Shown here: piece after piece, positions 43,258-51,752 of the stretch
Layout: every line of letters begins with the position of its first letter
How positions within the stretch are numbered: the first letter of the stretch is position 1
Assembly: GCF_900104485.1 (NCBI RefSeq)
Contig: NZ_FMXQ01000005.1
Coordinates: 310,001-374,000, forward strand
Length of the DNA stretch: 64,000 bases
Source of the DNA: Bauldia litoralis
Lineage (GTDB): Bacteria > Pseudomonadota > Alphaproteobacteria > Rhizobiales > Kaistiaceae
Reading direction: 5' to 3'
Notes under the pieces: model-generated
Seen by the model: the letters and a program-made list of their open reading frames with translations, nothing else
Told to the model about the DNA's origin: nothing
Database searches by the model: none
Position numbers and translations under genes: made by a program

Positions 43258-44338
43258 CGCGGATTACCGGGGCATCGGCCATGACCTTGAGGTCCTCCCG
43301 AACCATCTCCTTGACGAGGTCTCGCACCGAGGTGTCATGGGTCCAGCCAAGCCTGGCGCGGGCCTTCGAGGGATCGCCGATCAGCAATTCGACCTCGGTC
43401 GGACGGAAGTAACGCGGATCGACCTCGACCAGCACCTTGCCGGTCGCCGCGTCGTGGCCTTTCTCGTCGACGCCCGTGCCCCGCCACTCCAGCGTGATGC
43501 CGACATCGGCGAAGGCCCATTCGACGAAAGAACGGACGGTGGTCGTGACACCGGTGGCCAGCACATAGTCATCCGGCTCGTCCTGCTGCAGCATCATCCA
43601 CATCGCCCGGACATATTCGCGGGCGTGGCCCCAGTCGCGCTGGGCGTCGAGGTTGCCGAGATACAGCTTGTCCTGCCGTTGGAGCGAGATGGCGGCCGCC
43701 GCGCGGGTAATCTTGCGGGTGACGAAAGTTTCGCCGCGGATCGGGCTCTCGTGGTTGAAGAGGATGCCGTTCGACGCATGGATGCCGTAGGCTTCGCGAT
43801 AATTCACCACGATCCAGTAGGCGTAAAGCTTGGCGGCGGCATAGGGCGAACGAGGGTAAAAGGGCGTCGTCTCGGTCTGCGGGATTTCCTGGACCTTGCC
43901 ATAAAGCTCCGACGTCGACGCCTGGTAGAATTTTGTCTTCTTCTCAAGCCCAAGCAGGCGGATGGCCTCGAGCAGGCGCAGCGTTCCCAGCGCGTCGGCG
44001 TTGGCGGTGTATTCGGCGGTCTCGAAGCTGACCATCACATGCGACTGGGCGGCGAGGTTGTAGATCTCGTCCGGCTGGGTCTCCTGAACGATGCGGATCA
44101 GGTTGGTCGCATCGGTCATGTCGCCATAGTGAAGGACGAACGTCTGGTTCGCCTGGTGCGGCTCCTGGTAAAGGTCCTCGATCCGGCCGGTGTTGAACGA
44201 CGAGGAGCGGCGCTTGATCCCGTGGACGACGTAGCCCTTCGCCAGCAGAAACTCCGACAAATATGCGCCGTCCTGCCCGGTGACGCCGGTGATCAGGGCG
44301 ACCTTGCCCTGGCCCTCGTTGGTCGAGTGGTTGGTCAA
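43250..44338 (-). CDS. gmd: GDP-mannose 4,6-dehydratase
   Basis: From the TTG at 44338 the protein has 362 residues. It converts GDP-mannose to GDP-4-keto-6-deoxymannose. The NADP loop [19 protein letters not shown], the [15 protein letters not shown] segment, the active-site [13 protein letters not shown] and the [12 protein letters not shown] region are all classic Gmd. Near the C-terminus [19 protein letters not shown] is also typical. TTG is preferred because AGGAG lies about 10 nt upstream. An ATG at 44371 would add 11 residues covering that ribosome binding site. It lies 115 bp downstream of the large multi-domain gene and is coupled to fcl. Confidence 0.95.
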   Translation of the reverse strand: MTNHSTNEGQGKVALITGVTGQDGAYLSEFLLAKGYVVHGIKRRSSSFNTGRIEDLYQEPHQANQTFVLHYGDMTDATNLIRIVQETQPDEIYNLAAQSHVMVSFETAEYTANADALGTLRLLEAIRLLGLEKKTKFYQASTSELYGKVQEIPQTETTPFYPRSPYAAAKLYAYWIVVNYREAYGIHASNGILFNHESPIRGETFVTRKITRAAAAISLQRQDKLYLGNLDAQRDWGHAREYVRAMWMMLQQDEPDDYVLATGVTTTVRSFVEWAFADVGITLEWRGTGVDEKGHDAATGKVLVEVDPRYFRPTEVELLIGDPSKARARLGWTHDTSVRDLVKEMVREDLKVMADAPVIRDA

Positions 44339-44453
44339 AAGAAATTGTCTCCTGGCAATTTGTCGATGCACCTTCGGAGGAAGTGGCTACTCGGAGATCG
44401 AGTCAGAGTCAAAGCAGGCCCCATGGGATGCATTCAGCGTCAACGATGCCGGG

Positions 44454-47400
44454 CTACCAGTCCATGTCCCGCTCGTAGCCAAGGTCGATCAGCGCCTGGC
44501 CATAGCGTTCCTTGAAGACAGCCTTCAGCTTCGGCGTGAAATGGTCGCCCCAGTAGCCGCTGTTCCCGTTAGCGAACGTATTGCCAAGATCAATGCCGGC
44601 AATGTCGGCGATTTCGAGAAATTCCGAAATTCGCACCAGGTGAAGGCGCGGCGCGGCGGCGAACTCCTCGAGCTTCAGGGTCAGGATCCTCTCGTCGTCG
44701 AATGGCCCAAGAATCTCATCCTCAATGACCTCTTTCGTGATGTGGTCGAGTTCGTAGAGAAGCCCCTCTTCCTTCGGCAATTTCAGGAGAATCGGCTTGT
44801 CGCGCTTCAGCGTATCCCAGACCCACCCGAGGGATGACTCGGTCGAGTGATCGCTCTTGTGATGGAAGTAGTCCGAGACGAGAACCTGTCTAGGATCTCG
44901 CACGACTCGGATGGCTTTCCAGTCAAGTGCGACCTCCCGAAGCTTCTCCAGCGACCGGGCGGACGCATTCGCGAACAACACGACATCGCGACCGACGGCA
45001 CCAATATTGTCGAAGTCCATGTTGCAGAGGTCGAGATCGTCCATCCGGGAATAGTGGAAAGGCGGGTTGGCGATCTTGTATTCTCGAATTTTGGCGCCCG
45101 TCATTTCGGACACTCGTCCAAAGACTTCTTTCCGAAAGAAACGCGAACCACACTTGTGGTGGCCGAGGAAGACGATGCAGGCTGGTGCGTCGGGATAGCG
45201 GATGGCCTCGATCTGTCTTTCGCCTGCAACGACCCGCTCGTGGAGGAAGGCAGCCGCCTTGCTTGACGCCGGCAGTTCTTGCTTCTCGATCTTGTCGAGC
45301 CCTCTTGTCAGGGCCTCGACCTGCCGCTCCAGGCGACCCCGCGCGGTCGTGCCTTCCGCGATGGCCTTCCTCAAAGCGCCGCTCTCGGTTTTCATCGAAG
45401 CGATCTTCTCGCGTGACGCCTGCCAACGCTTCCGGTCGCTCTTCCTGACCGCCCGAAGCGAATTCCTAACCTTGCGAATCTCCTGCTTCTGGCGGGCGGC
45501 ACGACGGATGGACTGCCGTCTCATACTGAACGCCTGCTTCCGCATCCGGCGGCGGAGGTGCTCATAGGCAACGAGACCGATGACAGCGGCCACGACCCAC
45601 GGTCCGAGCTCGACGAATGCCGCAGCGCCGGCGCGACTGGGCAAGAGGATGGTGACGAGAAGAAAGGCCAGCGAAGCGACGATGGCTGCCGTGGAGATCG
45701 GCATGGACCGAACGAAATTTGCGAGAGGCCCCCGCCGCGACCGCTTGGCCACTGTCTTGTCGGATGCAAAGCGTTTCGTCGGAACCTTATTGCGGCCCTT
45801 TGCAGATCTCTTCTTCCGCCGGGTGACGAGCGGTCTTCCGACACCGTGTTGGTACGCACGCGTCAGGGTCTCCGGGGACGGATCGGTGCGAAATGCCAGC
45901 AGGTTGCCCCACGCGTCGGCCGGAATGTCGCAAGGGTATCGGCGAAGCCGTCGGAAGCTGTGGGTCACTCCATATTGCTGGATCGGATACCACTCGCTGA
46001 TATAGACGACATAGCCACGCTCGCCGAAAAAGGCGCAGAGGTCGACAACGGTGTAGCCATGGTCCTTTGTCTTTCCGTCCTCGAATTCCGCGAGCACGAT
46101 GTCCGGCGCCAGCTTGCCAAAATCGAGACCGCGTAGAACGGCCATCTCGAAGCCTTCGACATCGATCTTGAGGAAGTCGACATGGCTGAGTTGATGACGG
46201 GCGGCGACATCGTCCAGCGTGACGGTCTTGACGCGCGCCACTTCGTGATGGGTGTCGCGGAAGGCGGACAAGCCACTGATGCCCGTGCTTTCTTCCGACG
46301 CAAAGAATGGAACTTCTTCGCCGGTACTGTCGGAAACCGCTTCCTCGGACAGGATGATATTGGAACTCGAGCCATAAGCTTCCAAAAGCTTCGATCGGTT
46401 CGCCGGATCCGGCTCGAAACCGTAAATGGTCCAACCGATGCGGGCAAAGCGCCCTAGAGAACCGCCGAAATGGGCACCGACATCGATCATTACGCCATCT
46501 GGGCGGGTCGGTCCGATCAGGTCGAATATCAGCCTGACCTCGTCAAGTTGCACGTCATCCTTTTTTTGGAATTCAATGCTCTCCAATGACGCGGTCTTCT
46601 TTTCAATCCGGGCCCCCGTGCGCCAATCCTCACCGTGGACAGCTTCCCAGAGCGACCGTACAAATGCTGGCGCAAGCCGATCGAGTTCGATCGATTTAAT
46701 CAGTTTGGCCATCTCGTCACGGTTGGGCCGCGTCTTTTGGGGTGCGTCCGATATCGACACGCCCAGGAGTCGTCTAATCGACAGGTCGAAATATCGGTCG
46801 TTAGGTTTGAAGCTTGCCGCCTCTAAGAGTCCCTCATTCTTCAATTCACCGAGAAGGGTCCTTGCTTCCGAGACGCGAACGAGGATCACGGCATCGCCAA
46901 GCGCCTTGAGCTTTCGCTGACCAAGAACGCGGTCGCGATCCGAGCCGCGAAGTCCGGACCGGAAGTCAGGATGCACACTCTCATCTTGGCACGGATCGAA
47001 GATCCAGTTGACGACCGACACCAGGGCGCGTTCATGGGTGAGGATGTCGTTCGTCGTCGCCGACCCCTTTCGGACCCGGTAGGTGGCTAGAGTGCGATCT
47101 TGGTATTTCGAGGTTGCGCCGGTTCTCAGCAAGCGTGCGACGAACAACCAGTCCTCACCGTATTGCCTGTCCTCATCAAAACGTAAGCCGCCGATAAGGG
47201 CGCCGGGTATAAGACAGGCGTTCAGATGTGTGGGGTTGTGATCTGCGTCGTCGAAGGTCACCGTCCGCCGTGTAGCGAGTTCCTGGATGACCGTAGACAG
47301 GGTCTCGTCCATAATCCTTGTCTTGCCGTGAACGAACGTCGCAGCGTTTTCTGCGGCCAGTGCCTGAACTTGCGACTCGAGCGCATGGGGTAACCAAGTG

Positions 47401-48851
47401 TCGTCGCCATCGAGGAAGGCTATATACTCGCCGCGGGCAGCATCGAGTCCGGTGTTGCGGGCGCCGGATACGCCGGGAGAGCGCTGGTTCGAAAGAACTC
47501 TTACGCGATAATCAACCATCGCCCAGGCTTCGAGCTTTGCCAATGTGCCATCAGTCGAAGCGTCGTCGATCGCCAAGACCTCGAAGTCACCGAAGCCTTG
47601 CTTCAAGATCGATTCGACGGCCTCGTCTATGTATTGCTCTACATTTTTCGCCGGCATGATGATAGACACGCGTGGAACGTCGCTGTCTGCGTATTTGTCA
47701 ATACTTCTTTTAACGAGAGCGGGAATATAGCTCTGAGTCATATTGCACACTTGAATGCCCCGCGCCTCGACCTCTTTGAGCCACCTCTCGAGCACTTGGC
47801 AGTGTGTCTTGTAATAGTCGTCATAGCTGACCGTAAAGAAGGATGGATGCGCGTTCTGGATACGATCCATTTCCTCATTGATTTGCGACGCCTTGTCATG
47901 CCCCCAGAAATACTTGTTCTCTGCGAACCTCTTCCCGTCGCAGCCGGAAATCCGTATTTCCTTAAAGAAAGTGGCAGCCAAGGGGATTAGGAACAGGGTA
48001 AGGACATTTGCAGTGCTGGTCACACAATACTCTTGACGCAGATCCAAGTTCGGTAGGTCCTGCGTCTTGAACGGCAGCGCGGCGATCCGGCCGCTGAAAC
48101 GCGCCGGAAGATAGGTCTTGTAGATGTGATAGTCGCGCAACGGGACAATGAGGAATGAACCGTACCGGTCCATCGCCTCAACTAACTCTGCTCGAAATTT
48201 AGCAGCATACGACGAGCACCCGGCATGGAAAATCGGATCGCCGACTACGAAGAGGGGCGGGCGCAGTCGCTCCAAGAGAGGCCGATTGCGGACCATGCTA
48301 TTACACGCGATAGATACGCCATCAGCGAAATCGTGTCCTTCTGTTTGGGCCAAATTTGGTCCAGTGCCGAAAATGTACCCGACATCGGAAGAGCATAATC
48401 TGGTAATTTCCTCGAATATCGTCTTTGATACTTCGACATCGTTGGCCTGATTTTCTACGAACAAAGTCGCGATCCGTAAGTAATGCGATGCCGCAAAAAG
48501 ATCGTTGTCGTGATCGATGCGAAATATTTTCTTTTCGCGACCCAATTTTTTGTGTTTGCCTAGCGCGTCGCTCGACCAAACCAAAATGATGTCGGCCGTC
48601 GAAAGTGCCGCCTCGAGGTTCTCTTTCGCTCCTTCCATTGGCACCAGCGACACAGGCAACTTTCCGACGAGCGACGCAACCTCGCTGTCGAAAAAGTCAG
48701 GCATTACGCCGACTGCACCGGCATCTTTCTCGTGAAGCAAGGTGATCTGTGTGACGTGGCTGGCGAAAGGATAAAGATACCAGTGCAACCGGTAAAAATG
48801 ATTGGTCAGAGTTGCCGCGTCACGGAACGGAGGAAAAAAAGCAATCTTCAT
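44454..48851 (-). CDS. Multi-domain glycan enzyme: sialyltransferase-like/GT2/FkbM/membrane hairpin/sulfotransferase
   Basis: This 1465-residue protein is a chain of at least five modules. Residues 1 to about 385 form a Rossmann-type domain with CNSMVRNRPLLERL, a VVGDPIFHAG segment and IRISGCDG, reminiscent of GT42/DUF115-type transferases; this call is tentative. Residues 394-600 are an inverting GT2 domain with SIIMPAKNVEQYIDEAV and FLDGDDTW (479-486). Residues 785-960 are an FkbM methyltransferase, with MIDVGAHFGG at 788-797 and LKIDVEGFE at 894-902. Residues 1043-1195 hold a two-helix membrane hairpin and a basic coiled coil. Residues 1224-1465 are a sulfotransferase with GHHKCGSRFF at 1230-1239 and RDPRQVLVSDYF at 1318-1329. 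Glycosylation, methylation and sulfation of one glycan at the membrane is the inferred role. Confidence 0.82.
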   Translation of the reverse strand: MKIAFFPPFRDAATLTNHFYRLHWYLYPFASHVTQITLLHEKDAGAVGVMPDFFDSEVASLVGKLPVSLVPMEGAKENLEAALSTADIILVWSSDALGKHKKLGREKKIFRIDHDNDLFAASHYLRIATLFVENQANDVEVSKTIFEEITRLCSSDVGYIFGTGPNLAQTEGHDFADGVSIACNSMVRNRPLLERLRPPLFVVGDPIFHAGCSSYAAKFRAELVEAMDRYGSFLIVPLRDYHIYKTYLPARFSGRIAALPFKTQDLPNLDLRQEYCVTSTANVLTLFLIPLAATFFKEIRISGCDGKRFAENKYFWGHDKASQINEEMDRIQNAHPSFFTVSYDDYYKTHCQVLERWLKEVEARGIQVCNMTQSYIPALVKRSIDKYADSDVPRVSIIMPAKNVEQYIDEAVESILKQGFGDFEVLAIDDASTDGTLAKLEAWAMVDYRVRVLSNQRSPGVSGARNTGLDAARGEYIAFLDGDDTWLPHALESQVQALAAENAATFVHGKTRIMDETLSTVIQELATRRTVTFDDADHNPTHLNACLIPGALIGGLRFDEDRQYGEDWLFVARLLRTGATSKYQDRTLATYRVRKGSATTNDILTHERALVSVVNWIFDPCQDESVHPDFRSGLRGSDRDRVLGQRKLKALGDAVILVRVSEARTLLGELKNEGLLEAASFKPNDRYFDLSIRRLLGVSISDAPQKTRPNRDEMAKLIKSIELDRLAPAFVRSLWEAVHGEDWRTGARIEKKTASLESIEFQKKDDVQLDEVRLIFDLIGPTRPDGVMIDVGAHFGGSLGRFARIGWTIYGFEPDPANRSKLLEAYGSSSNIILSEEAVSDSTGEEVPFFASEESTGISGLSAFRDTHHEVARVKTVTLDDVAARHQLSHVDFLKIDVEGFEMAVLRGLDFGKLAPDIVLAEFEDGKTKDHGYTVVDLCAFFGERGYVVYISEWYPIQQYGVTHSFRRLRRYPCDIPADAWGNLLAFRTDPSPETLTRAYQHGVGRPLVTRRKKRSAKGRNKVPTKRFASDKTVAKRSRRGPLANFVRSMPISTAAIVASLAFLLVTILLPSRAGAAAFVELGPWVVAAVIGLVAYEHLRRRMRKQAFSMRRQSIRRAARQKQEIRKVRNSLRAVRKSDRKRWQASREKIASMKTESGALRKAIAEGTTARGRLERQVEALTRGLDKIEKQELPASSKAAAFLHERVVAGERQIEAIRYPDAPACIVFLGHHKCGSRFFRKEVFGRVSEMTGAKIREYKIANPPFHYSRMDDLDLCNMDFDNIGAVGRDVVLFANASARSLEKLREVALDWKAIRVVRDPRQVLVSDYFHHKSDHSTESSLGWVWDTLKRDKPILLKLPKEEGLLYELDHITKEVIEDEILGPFDDERILTLKLEEFAAAPRLHLVRISEFLEIADIAGIDLGNTFANGNSGYWGDHFTPKLKAVFKERYGQALIDLGYERDMDW
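45267..45725 (-). other. Copy B of shared membrane-hairpin plus basic coiled-coil module
   Basis: This segment encodes residues 1043-1195 of the large protein. NFVRSMPISTAAIV starts the first helix (about 1052-1071), PSRAGAA lies between the helices, the second helix is about 1083-1096, and basic coil runs to about 1195. The order and many residues match copy A at 35230-35586, which sits in front of a different catalytic domain. Confidence 0.7.
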
Positions 48852-49108
48852 AAATATCGTTACTCTCCGAGTTCGGAAGCGCTCCCCAACAAAGTCGTCC
48901 CGCCTCTTCGATCCAGCGATGAAGCAGCGACGACTCGCGCCCCCTCAGCGCACCCCGGCTTCCCCTTGCTAGCCGAGTCGTAGAGACTTTATGGTGGTCC
49001 GCTACGGCAAGGCCTTTGATGCGATGAAGCTGCCTTGTCACGCGCCTCATCAACCACAGTTACGAGCGACACTCAAAACATTTTCTGCCAGTTTAGGGTG
49101 CCTATCAC
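48852..49108. other. Divergent intergenic region
   Basis: A gap of 257 bp separates the leftward large multi-domain gene from the rightward methyltransferase gene, so divergent promoters must lie here or further upstream. I cannot identify a specific operator or a clear -35/-10 pair. Confidence 0.35.
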
Positions 49109-50047
49109 ATGGGTCTTTTTTTCAGAAGAAGCGATCGACTCCGCAAACGGGTCAAGGCCCTGCGGGGACGGATAAAAAGGAACGAGAAGTCGGTTTCGGC
49201 CCTGAAATCGCGATTCCGACAGTATAAAAAGGGTGGGAGGCCGTCTCGCAGCCGAACTGAGTCCGCGCCGCGTGGCGTGGCTTCGAAGCCATGCTCTCCC
49301 GCACAGGACTTCTCCCCGGAACTCGGCGCGCCTTTCCGCGATTTTCTCCGCCTACTGAAACCGAAATCGGTAGCGGGCTACGATAAGAAGCGTGTCGGTT
49401 CACTCGGCGATGGCGGCTATGTCATGCTGGACGACTTCAGTGGGATCACCACTGCAATATCGGCTGGCATCGGGAGAGATGTCTCTTGGGATCTTGAGAT
49501 TGCGCGCAAGGGAATTCAGGTCCTTCAATTCGATCACACGTTGGCAGGCCCTCCCGCATCTCATGGAAATTTTGAATTCCGGCGCCAGAAATTCGTGGCG
49601 GGGAATGAAGCCGACGAGGGCGTGACCCTGGGACAAGCGTTACAAACTGAGAAAGGTGCCGCGGCGCATACCGTCTGCAAGATGGATATTGGAGGAAGTG
49701 AATGGCAGATTCTGCGGTCCGCCTTGACGGAGGACTTGTTAGCCGTGAAGCAGTTTGCCATCGAGTTTCACCACGTTAGCCACTTTGTTGATATGGCTTG
49801 GCGGCAGGTTGCCGAAGAGGCGCTGGGCACGCTGATAAAAACACACCAGTGCGTTCACGTTCACGGCAATTCCGCTGGAGGCTTTGCTGTTGTCGGTGGC
49901 GTACCATTTCCCCAGTTTTTTGAAGCGACATTCGTATTGCGGGAAGCCTACCAATTCGAGGATTGCCGCGCCGTCTTCCCAACACCGATCGACCGCCCCA
50001 ATCTAGCGCATCGTTCCGACGTCTATATAGGAACGATGGACTACTAA
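49109..50047 (+). CDS. Methyltransferase (FkbM/Methyltransf_22-like) with basic N-terminal coil
   Basis: The 312-residue protein begins with a very basic segment (RKRVKALRGRIKRNEKSV, about 12-29) with coiled-coil character and no membrane helix. The catalytic part starts near 85: VGSLGDGGYVMLDDF and AISAGIGRDVSWDLEIA replace a standard motif I, and CKMDIGGSEWQIL is the FkbM-like Asp-x-Glu/Gly-Gly motif, with Gly in place of the usual Glu. This layout resembles the Methyltransf_22 group. The basic coil recalls the coil in the two membrane-module proteins, but sequence similarity there is too weak to claim. It probably methylates the glycan. The gene diverges from the 1465-residue protein gene. 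Confidence 0.72.
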   Translation: MGLFFRRSDRLRKRVKALRGRIKRNEKSVSALKSRFRQYKKGGRPSRSRTESAPRGVASKPCSPAQDFSPELGAPFRDFLRLLKPKSVAGYDKKRVGSLGDGGYVMLDDFSGITTAISAGIGRDVSWDLEIARKGIQVLQFDHTLAGPPASHGNFEFRRQKFVAGNEADEGVTLGQALQTEKGAAAHTVCKMDIGGSEWQILRSALTEDLLAVKQFAIEFHHVSHFVDMAWRQVAEEALGTLIKTHQCVHVHGNSAGGFAVVGGVPFPQFFEATFVLREAYQFEDCRAVFPTPIDRPNLAHRSDVYIGTMDY

Positions 50048-50143
50048 TATCCTCACGGTTCTGCCCTTGGCATAACGAATCACTCGCCGGAAGCGATCCG
50101 GGTTGTTTGCGTTTTCGGGCAGCGAAGCACTACGGATCGATCA

Positions 50144-51097
50144 ATGGTCACAACCCACTCCGTCCGAACGATTAGGGTCGCCCTGCCGTCGGCGGCAAGT
50201 GTTCCCGTACTCCGCGCGGAAACCATCAATTCAATTAATGCGTGTCTGAGTGACTACAGCCTCGAATTGGCCTTCGCAACGAAGGTCACCGATGCAGACC
50301 TAGCAGTTTCTACTACAATAAACGGCCTGTTTGATTGCGCAAAAGCCGGCTTCAAGGGACATTTTCTAGTATGGACCCACGAACCGCGTTACAACACCTC
50401 CAGAAATAGTATTATTAGCGTCCCGCACTTAAGTGATAAAGTCCATATTATGAATGTTTACACAGGGGATGTTTTTACGACTCCTCTTTTTTATTTCCCT
50501 TTTACAAAATTGGACATAGAAAACTCTTATGGGCGGGCTCCCGGCGTCTTTATGGGAACCTATCGAAGCTATTTTGAGGAGTACACTCCTTCGGGAGAAT
50601 TTGTTGATCTTAATATTATTAGGCAAAATCTCGCTTTGTATTTGCGAGATAACCTCGGATTTGAATTATACGGCCCCGGGTATCCGAAGCATCTCGGTGT
50701 CACCGAAGCGGGCAGAACCGGAGACTGGCAATCTATCAAGCGAAAAATTCTTTCTCGATATTCGTTTAACTTGGCATTGGAGAACACAAATACGAAATAC
50801 TACGTTACTGAAAAAATCTGGAACGCGATTGAATGCGGTTGCGTACCCATATATTTCGGCGGCAATAGCGGCATTGAAGAAATTATCAGCAATAGATCTT
50901 TTATCGACGCTTCGCAATTTGAGTCATTTGAACAAATCGGCGACTATATTAAATCGCTCGGGAAGGCTGACGTAAAAGAATATGTGAGATCTGGGAGAAA
51001 AGATTGGAGTATGATACTTAAAAATTTTTCACCGAATAACATCCGCCATGAACGGATCCGGTTCTTTGCTGCCAAGATTCAGATGATTTTCGGGTGA
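50144..51097 (+). CDS. GT10 fucosyltransferase
   Basis: The 317-residue protein has the GT10 alpha-1,3/4-fucosyltransferase donor-binding signature RYSFNLALENTNTKYYVTEK (205-224), followed by IWNAIECGCVPIYFGG (225-240). The Glu and Lys of this region bind GDP-fucose. VWTHEPRYNTS near 76-86 fits the acceptor half. It is close in length to bacterial members and has no transmembrane segment. GDP-fucose can be made by manC, gmd and fcl on the other strand. The gene is clearly AT-rich compared with its flanks, so it was probably acquired separately. It ends about 140 bp before the second IS3 fragment. Confidence 0.88.
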   Translation: MVTTHSVRTIRVALPSAASVPVLRAETINSINACLSDYSLELAFATKVTDADLAVSTTINGLFDCAKAGFKGHFLVWTHEPRYNTSRNSIISVPHLSDKVHIMNVYTGDVFTTPLFYFPFTKLDIENSYGRAPGVFMGTYRSYFEEYTPSGEFVDLNIIRQNLALYLRDNLGFELYGPGYPKHLGVTEAGRTGDWQSIKRKILSRYSFNLALENTNTKYYVTEKIWNAIECGCVPIYFGGNSGIEEIISNRSFIDASQFESFEQIGDYIKSLGKADVKEYVRSGRKDWSMILKNFSPNNIRHERIRFFAAKIQMIFG

Positions 51098-51235
51098 GCA
51101 GCATTCTTAAGTTCATGTACTCCGGCCCGGCGGCTCAAGTCCGACAACCGAGGGGCATGCGCATGCCCACGTGTCCAGCTGACCTGCCCCTGAGGTTTTC
51201 CTCCACGGAGATTTGGAGTCCGGCCCTTTGTGCGC

Positions 51236-51682
51236 TGAGCCCGAAGTTTGGACCGCCGGTGTCTGGAGTTTTCCGGCTCCTGCAATGTGGCCGAACTTTG
51301 GATCGCCGGCAGGTAGAGTTCTCCGCTCTTGTCATGATGGCGGGCTGGCGGCGCCATCGTGATTCAGCAACATAATCGGCGTCTTGTTGCCGATTGCGCC
51401 GTGCGGGCGCTCCTCATTGTAGTACTTGCGCCAATCCTCCAATTTTTTCTGCGCATCTGCAAGGCTCAGGAACCAATGAACGTTCAGGCATTCCGCTCGG
51501 AAACGACCGTTGAACGCTTCGATGAAGGCGTTATCGGTGGGCTTGCCTGGTCGTGAGGAGTCGAGCGTGACACCTCGCTGGTAGGCCCACAGATCGAGGT
51601 CCCGGGAGATGAACTCGCCGCCGTTGTCGACCCGGATGCTGTTCGGATACCCAATTCGGCCGCAGACCCGTTCGAGCGTCTG
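51236..51682 (-). pseudogene. IS3-family transposase orfB 3' fragment, copy 2
   Basis: The translated strand gives [59 protein letters not shown] and then [20 protein letters not shown], so here the 3' end is unbroken to the stop near 51332. The fragment starts at GAGCGTCTGGAC, the same internal point as copy 1. Beyond the stop two similar terminus-like sequences lie in tandem (near 51236-51290 and 51294-51330, both with a TTTGGA(C/T)CGCCGG core), as if one insertion sequence end had landed in another. Confidence 0.87.
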
Positions 51683-51686
51683 GACG

Positions 51687-51752
51687 CTCATCGAGGTCAA
51701 GTATGGCGACTATCTCGGCGAAGACGACATCATCCGCATCTAGGACGATTAC
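51687..51752 (+). pseudogene. 3' scar of a second manC copy
   Basis: The plus strand reads [18 protein letters not shown], then TAG, then DDY. This matches the last 22 codons of the intact manC (complement of 40629-42044) with only a few base changes, one of which creates the stop. Nothing upstream of codon 450 is present, because the IS3 fragment begins here. It shows that a manC gene once lay at this junction. Confidence 0.85.

Noticed and set aside
40737-44515. Long rightward open frames opposite manC, fcl and gmd
   Set aside because: All three are antisense to highly conserved enzymes and have no recognisable domain.
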